Shown here: piece by piece, positions 26,901-38,900 of the stretch
Layout: every line of letters starts with the position of its first letter
Position numbering within the stretch: position 1 is the first letter of the stretch
NCBI GenBank assembly: GCA_903813345.2
Contig: CAIIXF020000001.1
Span: forward strand, 23,579,915 to 23,643,914
Direction: 5' to 3'
Source: Owenia fusiformis
Taxonomy: Eukaryota; Annelida; Polychaeta; Sabellida; Oweniidae
DNA length: 64,000 bases
Position numbers and translations under genes: made by a program
The notes under the pieces: generated by a model
Databases searched by the model: none
The model's input: only the letters and a program-made list of their open reading frames with translations
Told to the model about the DNA's origin: nothing

Positions 26901-29900
26901 AATAAATATGATCATTATAGATAAATGAAAAAATATGTAATTTCAGAAAAAACATTAATAATTAGGTATAGGTGTTAGTTGTTGGAATTTCACCAGAAAA
27001 ACGCGAAAGCGGTTTAGTTGAAAGTGCTTACAAAATCGCCATCTTGATTACACCAACATTACTAAAGCGGCTTAGGAATTTTATTTATGGAGAATATCCA
27101 GTGGATTTGTACATCTACAATAAATGTATTCTTTTAGCATCTAAGAGAAAACGTAACCGAGTCTTTTGCCAGTGATGTGAACTTACTTTCAATTTTTGAG
27201 ATATATTTGATGACCTATTGCATTTTTGGGGTCCCATCCACCATTTCCTGTATTTTTGCTGTGGCCCAAATGTGTAGCATTCAAAATAAGTCTTATTTCA
27301 TTTACACTGCACTCCCAAAGCGCCTCACGATTTAAGGCGTTTTTTATTTAGTGACAAGGGTTCTAGGAGTTTTGGAAAAGTGCTTTTGTAAAACCACAAT
27401 CGTGATTACACTTATTTTCCAAACCAGGTTAAAACCTTAGACGCCTTTTCTAAAAGGCATGTTGTAATTCCAGCAAGCGATAATCATAGTACATGAAGCA
27501 TCATGTTATTCATGACATGAGTTAATGGGTGAAAGAAGATAATAATGTATTTCAAACACAATGTACAATCCTTGTACAAAATGAATGACAATGTGTTGCC
27601 AACAAATTCTGTCAAAGCATCTAATGGGGGATGCACTTGAGAATGCCATTAAAGTCACATGCCCTGCAATTGGTGATGACTGGTTTCCATGACAATAATA
27701 CACCCTCAAAGGATATGATTTTAGTCAAGCTTTGTGCAGAAAATGCTGCCCATTATTAGTTATATTCAGCAAAGTTTGGATTATTTCAAAATAATAGACA
27801 CTATTAATTGAACAGCCCTTGTATGGTATTTCCATTATTTGACTTTGTAACCCTTTATTAAGCTGTCTCTCTTTGTACTTGATAGATCAAACTCTGGATT
27901 CTGGATCAAACTCTGGATTCTGAGTGAAGATCGTGTTAAAATACCCGGAAAGGTACTTTGCTGCACTAATTGATAAGCACTTGATGTAATTAATAACATA
28001 CAAATTCATAAAATACAATTTAATGGGGAAAAACAATGCATTGTAAATAAGACCATTCTGTCACAACTGATTTTGAACTACAGTAAAGCAAAAATTAAAT
28101 TCAAAGTATTGATATTATGTCACCACCACAAGTTGTGACACAAGTTGTGACACATTGGTAAAGTCTCCAACTTTTTTGTGTTTGGCATTCAGCAGTTAGT
28201 GTTCGACATTTGTAACAAATGGCATGTTAATGCCTTGTTTTCCAATGTATTAACTATCAATCCTTTTTAGAGAAGTGGTTTAATTGTAATATATAGTAAT
28301 AACAGTATGTTATTAGTCATGAATATTTGATGGAATAATCTATTTATTTACTAAATCTGTACTCCTTCATATTTAGTGAACTATTTGTTTCCATTCAGAA
28401 ATTAATTGATTTTATTAATGTACCCTTGGGTGCTATACAAGGGGCGATCCATATATTCTGATAAAAATGCTCTCATTTTGTGATTTTTTCACATATCCCT
28501 CTCATTTTTTCAGAAAATCTAGATTATGTAATTACACATACAATGCTAAAATATTATAGCTATATCTTAAATTATCAATGAGATAAGGCTGCCATGGTAA
28601 CCTGTATTAAGGGTAGGCAGGTCAATTTAATTATAACATATAAATATCAAAATAACTTGTTATTTTAATTATTTTAAACCATGCGGAAATCATGCATTTT
28701 TCTAAAAAGGTTTGGTATTGTTACTCGTTGTTTGTTGCTAAACAAATGTTTATATGTGCTCACTATAACATCATAACAAATCACAATAGCATTGTAGGAC
28801 ATAATGGGCCAATTGACATTACATGTTATGAGACACACCAAAAATCAAATTGTCAGATTAGGTTAATGTGGCTGATGCAGAGTGTCACATTAACGGATAC
28901 ATTAAGGAATACCATTAGATTTGATTTTCTTTCAAGAATAAGTAAGAGGACACTGTCAGAGACATACATGGACTCATAAAGTGCATGGGCAAGGTGTTAT
29001 ATCTGCATAAAGAATATATAGGTAGTATTGTAAAGAGGAAAACATGGTCACTGTTGAAGATCATCCGCAATCTGATTGCAAGAAGAGCTTGCGGACAGAG
29101 AATAACACTACAATAAATTGAGATGTTACTTATGAAAAGATAGCTATCCCACTGTATAAATTATCAAACAAGGGCAACAGGGGTATGGAACAGATAAATG
29201 AATAGTTGACAATGACTGGAAGATGCGTTTGATCTGCTTAAAATAGGTACCGAGGAATGATTAAATTAACATATTTATCTATTTTATGCGTTATAATTTA
29301 ACTGACATGCCTACCCTAAATACAGGTTACCATGGCAACCTTATTTCAAAATTAATTTAAGATACAGCTAAAATATTTTAGCATCCTATGTGTAATTACA
29401 TAATCTACATGTTCTGAAAAAATGAAAGGGATATGTGAAAAAATCACAAAATGAGAGCATTTTTATCAGAATATATGGATCGCCCCTTGTATATTGTGAT
29501 CAGTTTGAACGGTGGGCATCCATAATGATCTTGTCTATTCATTTCCAGGCAAACTGTTTCAGGGATTGATTTGATTTTAGGGATGTTTCCTGCTATGGAA
29601 ATCGAGAACTTCTGAGCCTCTGAGCATGCTGGGTTTATTTTAACCCGGCCAGTTTGAATTTTCTGCCCTCATAAAGTTTTGTATCCGAACCTATTCTTGA
29701 TATTCCATCAAGTGAGATGTTATTCACCCTATGTCTTGTTTTCAGTTCAAACAGGCTTCTAACTATATGTGTTTTCTATTTATAAACATCAGTAGAATCG
29801 CATTTTGGATTTTATAAGTTATTTATTATTTCAAAATATTGATGATACCAAACAGTTACATGTCCTACCTAGCTATCATAAAAATGACACAATATTAAAT

Positions 29901-32900
29901 ATAATAGAAGAGATAGAATACATAGGTAACCTGAGATTTCTTTTTTGCATGCTTTTATGGTATGTTAAGTTACTGTATATTTGTATTTCTGTATGTCCAT
30001 TTTTGATAAAAAAGCGTGTAGTAATGATATCACTAAATTGAATGAAATACAGATATTTATAGTAAACTTGGTTGTGACAAATATTTTATTAATCGAGTCA
30101 ACAAGCTAATGAAGATGTTTTTAATTCAAACAGTTGTTTCAATTTCAGTCATTCTTATAGAATATAGATCACTCCTGGATAACTCCTTTTTCTTTTTCCT
30201 ACACAAAATGCGGATGAGATTCCGTCTAAACCCCGCTCTTGCCACACAATATGTGAAGAAATTAATTGCTGAATTCAGAACTCTCATTAGATTTTTGAAT
30301 TCCAGAAGTCTTGTTTTATCATCACTAGGAATGATTTTTTTGTCGATAAGGCTGATCATCTTAGTGAAAGAGTATATAAAGGAGGGTAGCATACAGATAA
30401 GAAAAACAATTGCTAAACTTATTAGAGTTACGCTTAAGTTTCTTTCTGCCCTGTTGGATGGCTGATCTCGATTGGATATCGTAGCTCTTCTCTTTGCAGC
30501 TTTGCTTATTGTCACAACCAGGATAAGGTTCAGGACGAGCACAAGTACGATTGGAGTAACTGTTGCTAGAACACTATAAGTCATAACTCTGAACCCTATC
30601 ATATAACCTTTCGTTTTATATAGGGGCGTGGCCTCCATTTCATAGAAATCTTCCAATGTACATGGATGTGGGAAAGGGGAATTTCTGGTGATCTGGTACT
30701 CTAAAAACCGTGGAATATGAATACAAAGTACAGCAAAAATTATGGTAACCAGGGTACCTTTAACTCTTTTTAGTGTACTGAATCTGGGAGCATGTAAAGG
30801 ATGACAGATAGCAATGTAGCGATCAACCGAGATTGCTACCAATATCCAACTGCTCAATGAAGTAAAATACAAAATGGTGTATTGAGTATAGGGAGCAATG
30901 ATCATCATGTCATGAGTGGCATCTAGTGATGTGTCCAGTACATGGCTATGTGGGTATAATACAATATGTATTTCAAAGGCAATGTAAGAGGCACATGCAA
31001 GCCAGTCGACAATGGCCAAAGCTTTGAAGTAAAACATACTTGTTCCTTTAGCTTTATCCTTATACAGAACAATGAATGACAGTGTGTTACCAATTAGTCC
31101 AGTGACAGCTATGGCTGTTACTACATCATACATGGTGTACATTATGAACCTGTTCACTTCAATTAGTTCTCCATCTGAAGAATGGTATGGGAATCTACAG
31201 AAGTCAGGCATTTCCCATGTTACATTTGAGTTCTTTGTGCTTATATTTGTGTCTGTTGAACTCATAGTGTGGCTATGTGTCACCTCGTTTGAATTTGTTA
31301 TTGCAGTAAAATTGGCATTTTTCATGCTCGTATTCAAATTAGGAGTTTCTGTATTCTCATAGATACTGGCAGGTGTAGTGTAATTTACTGTTGTCTTCAT
31401 GTTTGTTGTGGTCATTTGTAGATTGCTAGCCATGTTGTTCTTGATCATATTCAAGTCTATTTCGAATGTTTCCCTTTGTTATTTTTATTGTCACGTGTAA
31501 TGTTGTTATTATCTTGTTACTTGTAAATACTACCTTTGTCGATGCCTATCTTGGGTGTTGGACGTTATGACGAGGGGCCCCCTTGATGCTCTCGCTGGGT
31601 CCGACAGTTGTCGATTATTTCAGTCTCTTATTTGGTTCCTTGTTCATTTGTACAATGTTATGTTCTTATTTCTTATTTTACTTCTTCACTTAATGTTTTC
31701 ATTGTGTATGCTTTACTTGAACTCTTTGTTAACCTGTTCCTTTCCAAATTGCACTTTTAGTTTTTAGTTTAGTTTAGTATATATACTCTATTGCCATCTT
31801 TTGATCAACTTTTAGTTCCATATACATTTCACACAGAGATACACTTTCCAAATTGATTCATTTAAAAGTTATGATCAGTCTCTGAAATGAGATGATACAT
31901 GTGATTGTCGAGATACCATTATTGCATTGTTGAATCTGGATATTGTCCGTATTGTTGAATGTAGTGGTTCAATTTTCTGGTTTATATCACCCAATATGCA
32001 CTGCCTCAGTGTTCTATCATGTTATTCTATTGGAAGTTGTCCATTTGGTCGTGTTTCATCAAGGGAGATAAGCTTCCCACCCAATTCCTCCTTCCAAACA
32101 GTAAGTATCCCTCCTCTTGTATGGGTGAGTCTTAGGATCTTACTTCTTGTAAACTCAGTGTGTTCTTTTTGGTTTTAACCAGTATCCACAATTTGCAAGG
32201 CCCTATCAAGGCTCTCCAGCCCTCTCAAGGCTCTCCAACCACGATGCTAGTCTAATTTTAACAATGTCCGTATCAATCCATGTTCAACAAATCGTGCTGC
32301 TCTTCAGTACTGTCCTCAGTTCTTACTAATAATTGGCAATTGATCCAGTGATGCTGATTGATTAATTATCCCATCGAACTAAGTTCAGAGGGATAAAGGG
32401 AACGCCTCCGTCCGTCCGTACGTATGTCCATTCGTCCGTCCGTCCGGGCAATAACTCAAATACCGTTGGCCGGATTTTGTTCATATTTTGTACACATATA
32501 CCCAATGGAAGTAGAAGTTCTGCTCAAAAACAGATTTTCAAAATGGCCACTCATTTAAAAATGGCGGCTATTTTAGTGCCGATTTTACAGTAATTTAGGT
32601 TCTGCATATAAAACTGTAATAGCAATATGTTTTAAATGTAAAAAAGTTATATAGGACGTTGATTAAGACATTGATTAACTTGAAAATTAGTGGAGCGATT
32701 TTGTTCATATTTGATATGTGAATACTTATGAACCTTGCACACTGTCTCATGACACTTCGTGTAGTAGGTTGCCATTTTAAAAATGGCTATCATTTTTACA
32801 TTTTTTTCTATAACTCGAAAAGTATTAGAGCGATTTTGTTCATATTTGATATGTGAATACTTTAAGCATGGCACATTGTCTAATAAAACTTTGGGGAGTA

Positions 32901-35900
32901 GTCGGCCATTTTGAAAAATGGCACCATTTTTATGTGTGTTATTTTACATTTTTTACTATAACTCAAAAAGTAGTAGAGCGATTTTTTTCATATTTGATAT
33001 GTGAATACTCGTAAGGATCGCATACTGTCTTATGACATTTTGGGTAGAAGGCGGCCATTTTAAAAAAGGGCCAGCATTTATATGCATTTATATGTATATT
33101 ATTATACTGTTTACTCTTTTTATACTTAACTCCCATTTAGGATTTTGTAATATAATGCTCTTTGTATCTCCACATTTCATGCATGATGATGATGATGCAT
33201 TAATTGATAATATATGACACATTTGATTGGGTTAATTACTCTATACCATTACCATTTATTTTGTTTTATTATGCTTTAATTAAAGTATAATGATGCTTTA
33301 TTCTGATTATAGCCATTGTATGGTAAACAATTTGGAAGTAGATTTAGTATTGTTTACATTGTATCCTTCACTCTCACGGGTAGTATCTAAAGCCCCGTTA
33401 TGATTGAAAAGTCGCGAGCAAGTTCCCGCTGAAATCGCGAGCATAGTCCTGTTTATTTGTATCACTTTGGAAAATGAACCAAAAGGATGAAAATACTTAT
33501 TACCGTTCTTTGATACTCCAGCAAAACTTTGAAAACAGATATATTTGACAAAAAATGACATGAAAAATGATTATTTTTTACTTGCATGAAGGAAAGGGGC
33601 GTCAACATGCACGTTTGCATAATTTACTGCTCATATATTACCTTTATCGTTAAAATAAAGGCAATAAATACGATTTACATACTCCATAATAAATATCGGA
33701 TCAAGATGGTCTGTATTGATAAGTTACTGGACAATGACACCTGCCATGGGGGTCGAAATACATGATTAAAGGTGTTCCAGTGGCCCCGCTGAAAAAATGA
33801 GGAGGCCCCGCTGAAAACATGAGGAGACCCCGCTGAAAACACGAGCAAATTTCACGACTACCCGCTTCGATCACGAGGAAAGCTTCATCATTATTCCATG
33901 AATATAGTGAGCTTCTTTATATGAATGTACACGAATGTGCAAATAACATATTAATGACAGTCACATAATATATCATTCTATGGCAACATCACAAATATTT
34001 CTTCTTCAACTTCAGGCAGTCTAATCCATCTGTCAGCGGCATGATCAAATTTTTATATTTAAATAGACTTTGTGCATTTCGGAGTTAAATGTACATTCTA
34101 GATAATTAACTATTCCAAGGATTATACTTCTGAGGACACATATATTTCATTGGTCTCTTTGTCCGACCGTTCATTCGTGCGTGCATTCGACTGACCGTTC
34201 GTTCGTGCGTGCGTTCGTCCGACGGTCCGTTCGTTCATGCGTGCTTTCATCCGACCATTCGTTCGTTCGTGCGTGCATCCGTTCGTGCGATTGTCCGTCC
34301 GTTTGTGTGCGCATGCGTTCGTCTGACCGTCCGTTTGTGCTTGCTTTCGTCTGACTGCCCTTTCGTTCGTGGGTTCGTCCGTCTAACCGTCCGTTCGTCC
34401 GTGCGTGCTTTCGTTCAACCGTCCATTCATGCGTGCGTTCGTCTGTTCGTTCTTTTTGCGTTCGTTTGTGTGTTCGTTCGTGCGTGCGTTCATTCGTGCG
34501 TTCGTTTGTAACTACGTTCTTGCGTGCGTGGGTTCGATCTTTTGTAAATTGTTTTCTTCTATCTATCCTTCAAGGAAGGAAGCAAGGAAGGAAGCAAGGA
34601 AGGGAACGAGGAAGAAAGGAAGCCAGGAAGCAAAGAAGGAAGGAAACGATGAATCAAGGAAGGAAGGAAGCAAGCAAAAACACAAGAAAGGAAGGAAGGA
34701 AAAAAGCAAGGAAGGAAGTAAGTAAGGAAGAAGGCGAGAAAGCAAGGAAGCAAGGAGGGAAGGAAGCAAGGAAGGAATGAAGCGACAAAAGAACAACGCG
34801 AGGAAAGAATGAAGGAAACGAGGAAGCAAGGAAGGAGGAAAGAAGGAAGTGAGGAAGCAAGGAAGGGAGGATGCAAGTGAGGAAGGAAGGAATCGAGGAA
34901 GCAAGGAAAGAAGAAAGCGAGGAAGCAAGGAAGGAGTAGAGAAGGAAGCGAGGGAGGAAGCGATGAAGCAAGGAAGGAATGAAGCAAAAAAGGAAGGACG
35001 CGAGGAAAAAAGGAAGGGAGGAAGGAAGGAAGCGAGGAGGGAAGCAAGGAAGGGAGCAAGAAAGAAAGGAGGGAAGTGAGGAAGGAAGGAAGGGAGGAAG
35101 CGAATGAATGAAGTGAGGAAGCAAGGAAGGAATGAAGCAAGGAAGCAAAGAAGGAAGAAAGCGAGGAAGGAAGGAAGCAAGGATGGAAGGAAGCGACGAA
35201 GGAAGGATGTGAGGAAGCGAGGAAGGAAGCAAGGAAGGAAGGAAGCACAGAAGCAAGGAAGGGAGGAAGCGAGCAAGCAAGTAAGCAACAGGAGATTGAT
35301 TTCGGAATAATATTCATAAACATTGTTCTGACTAAATCATTTTATGTTGACCTAAACGCACGCTTATTCGTGTATCTTACTGAATATCGACTTGTACTCA
35401 AAGATGGAACAGAGGGGACAGTTGCAATACAGAGAATACAGAATATTTCCTATGGACTATGTAGTAAGATCACACGATAAAAAACGTTATACAACGATTT
35501 GAAGCGCAACATATGATATATTGTGCTCTCGATATGCTGTATTTCCAAATGATTTCATCTCGTGCCAATACAGAATTTTTTGAGCACAATGTATCCTACA
35601 TTGCACTTCAAATCATTCAATAACTTATATTACTTCAAATTATGAAAATGAGGTTAAATGTTTAACATTTCGTCCGATCTAATACTCACATTTCTCAGAT
35701 GATCTTTCTTATTCTGTAAAATGGCATGGAAATACTGCAGTTTTCCATAACAACGTATCATAATATGAACTATATTAACAGTTGTATTTGCTGTTATTGA
35801 GAATTGTATTGACAAATAATGTATTCATCAAACTGGTTACAATAGTGGATCAAGGTGGGTACGAAAGTGGGAGATTTTCAGGGTATAATCGGGATTCACT

Positions 35901-38900
35901 CCATTTTTGAGAGACACTTGCTCCTGTTTTCAGCGGGACCTCCTCATGTTTTCAGCGGGGCCTCCTCCTGATTTCAGCGGGATCTTTGCTTTATTGCTCC
36001 TGCTAGAAGCGGGGCCTTGAGGGATATGATAAAATTTAAATATAAAATGTTCTGTAAAGCTTTAGGAAGCGAAACTCGGTACATCTTTATTTCATATCAC
36101 TATCGTTATTTCAACCACAGGACAACATCGTTCTTCACCAATAACGTATAGAAATATAAAGATAAAGATTCAAAATGATACTTTCTCTCTTCAATTGACA
36201 AATAACGAACCACAGAACGACCGTTCGTGATACATTTTTTCCAGCAGTTGCTTTTTTAGTCTCAATACCATGTAATCATTGGGAAAAATTAAAAGAAAAC
36301 GTTTTGTACCAGTAAATCATACAATTCAAGAACACAAAAAACCCATGACTTCTTTTTATTCCTCGCGATTTCAGCGGGAACTTGCTCGCGATTTTTAAAT
36401 CATAGCGGGGCTTTAGATACTACCCGTGACTCTGCAAAGTCACACCAAACAACTGCCACCAATGTTTTTAACTTTGGCAGTCTATTTGTTGTATATTTGA
36501 ATGTGCATTTAACAGGAATAAAGAAGAAGAAAAAACTAAAAAATAATTGATGTTTCCAAAAAGTACAGTATACAGGGTGGGCCAAAAACATTTGTATTTT
36601 TGGGGATGACATTTTTCTTAATATTGTATGGATTTTATAAATATTTTTGATTTAATCACAATTAAAAACTCAGGGATGTATTAAACAGAATGAAATTTGC
36701 CATTATAGATCTACAAAGATATAAACATCACCAATACCTATTATTACAAAAAATATAGAAAATGATTACACTGTATGGTCTAGTTAATGATGCATTCCCA
36801 ACAATTCACCAAGTTGACATATAAAATATTCATAGAGTTATAAAATGTAAAAGAAAATCACACCCTTATAAGGATATAAAACACAATATCCCAGATGCGA
36901 GTAGATGTAATCTTGATTTACGTCATTAAACATTCACAATTCAGTCAAACTGATGTCATATTTGGAATCTACATGTAAATTACATTTAGAAATGTGGTTT
37001 TGAAAAGAGTTTATCAACTTTTAAAATTTTATTTTCTTTGAAAATGTGACTTCTAGGTAAAACCACAAAAAGTGAAATATCTTTTCTTGTGTTGGGCAGA
37101 TAATATTTTATTTTACTGGACATATTTTAATTTGTATAACTATCAGATACATAAGGGTAATATGAAAAGTGAACCACCAAAAACTGATGCATATTCAGGT
37201 TTAAGGGAATTTTGTAATACCCTGCCATGTTAATTCCCCCGAATCAGCCACCTGGTGGCGAAACTGGCAACTACCTCGCATCTGAGTAATTAAGTAGAGG
37301 AAACAACCACATTCTATTCATATGGACCTGTAACTTGTGGACAATGAGGACAGTTTTTCACAGGAACGTTCATGTAGCTTAGTGGTAGATTGTTTACTTA
37401 TATCATAGTACATTATACTTCAGGTGTTTGACTGAGTGCTTCACAATTTGACAAAGGCTGTTATGTACTGTGTTGTATAAGAATGTACAGGGTGGTCCAA
37501 AAAAAAGTGAACCCTTGCAACAAGCTATCACTAAGTTATTACTTGCATTATTTGGCTGATATTCTCACATATTTTAGATGAAGGTCTAAAATATTTGTGG
37601 GAACCATGTGATAGGAATGTCAATAGGAAGAAAAAATGGGACCAAAAAAAGTGTTCATTCAAATGAGAAGGTGTTCTGATTAGCCAGGTGTTCATATATA
37701 CAGGTTCTACTGTATATTCCAAAACCATCAATTCTTGAATTTTATTTAGTGTAAACATTTGAAATATTTTCCAACAAAAAACTGACAGCTATTTCAAAAA
37801 TACATTGATCTGTATAAATTATTACAGTAAGTATAATCGTTTACATTGAAAGCAAAGATATGTATTTTCGTGTATAAGTGGTATTCTAATGCTGAAATGC
37901 AAAACTGCCATATTTCTGCCATCGTTCCTTTTGTTGATCAGTCTCATATTTCTGGTTGATCCCACCTATATATTTAGACAGAAGACTTTTTGAAACCTTT
38001 GAATCACTCTCAATTTACACTTCTGTTTATCTGGTATGTTAAATTAAATTTAATCAAAACATTGATTGTTTTCTGTCGATTGTAATTGGGATTAATAGAC
38101 TTCTTGTCCTTGGATCTACTACAAGTCTAATTGTCAGCAGGTCTGGCACCATTGTTACCCCACACTCCCTTGCACAGCAATGTTCCCTGCATATAAGGTG
38201 CTTCTGGGACACAGCTTGCTTGGAGAATAACTTGGTTTTAATTGTGTGATTTACGTGACAATATCATCTTCTCAAGGAAACAATCAATCGGACCAAATGG
38301 ATATTACTACACAAAGTTGAATCAATGCAATGATTTTTTACTATTTCAATATCATTTTGTTTATTATATTGATTGCATAAGTTTTTCAAAATAAGTCAAT
38401 AATAGTTATCCTTCATGCGTGCCCTTTTGGTTTGAATAGATAAATTGTTTAAGATTTCTGTGTGATCATTCTTATATATAATTAGGTGAATGGATTATGG
38501 TTGCTTCTGTCTTTGACATTGATCTACATTATCAGCTACCTCTTAATATAAGTGCTTAGGTTTGAAATAAACTGTATTTGATGGGGTATTTCTATTAATT
38601 CTTAATTTATTTAAACAATTGCAATAGTTCGTATTACTATTTTATATTATTCAGACTCTCATATTTCGTTATGAAAGTTTGAATCATGTAAGATCTACAA
38701 TATTTACCAAATCATTTACAATTTTCATATTAAAACAGAGAATTTTGAATTAAGTTTTTCATTATTCATTATAAGCAGAAATCCCCCATGTATCGTACAG
38801 TTTTGGGTGCAGGTCCTTCATATAGATGTATATACATATATGTATATGATTAAATAATAAGGTAATTTTGTTTTGTTCTTCTTTTCATAAAATTTGAAAA

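Larger units (their letters stand above)
33375..36428. mobile_element. CAC-ended DNA element, 3054 bp, 5-bp target duplication, simple-repeat core
   Basis: Flanked by the direct repeat ACTCT (33370-33374 and 36429-36433). Terminal inverted repeats start CACGGGTAGTATCTAAAGCC and continue through CGCGAGCAAGTTCCCGCTGA and AATCGCGAG, about 70 bp. A second inverted pair of GGCCCCGCTGAAAACATGAG arrays lies inside (33780-33850 and 35925-35990). The core is CpG-rich TTCG/TGCG/TCCG repeats and a GGAA array. No transposase frame was found. CAC ends plus a 5-bp duplication fit Transib (the RAG-related superfamily), but other CAC-ended groups are possible. Confidence 0.75.

Noticed and set aside
26972-27175. 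67-codon plus-strand frame in E-Syt intron 11
   Set aside because: No similarity recognised, no splice sites in a useful phase, and flanks look like an undefined repeat.
28692-28979. 95-codon frame inside the element at 28438-29489
   Set aside because: No DDE or helix-turn-helix pattern was visible; possibly chance in AT-rich sequence.
34209-35323. Several long overlapping frames (up to 254 codons) on both strands
   Set aside because: They run through CpG-rich and GGAA tetranucleotide arrays; the repeating Leu-Pro-Ser-Phe or Lys-Glu-Gly-Arg products exist only because the unit has no stop in several phases.
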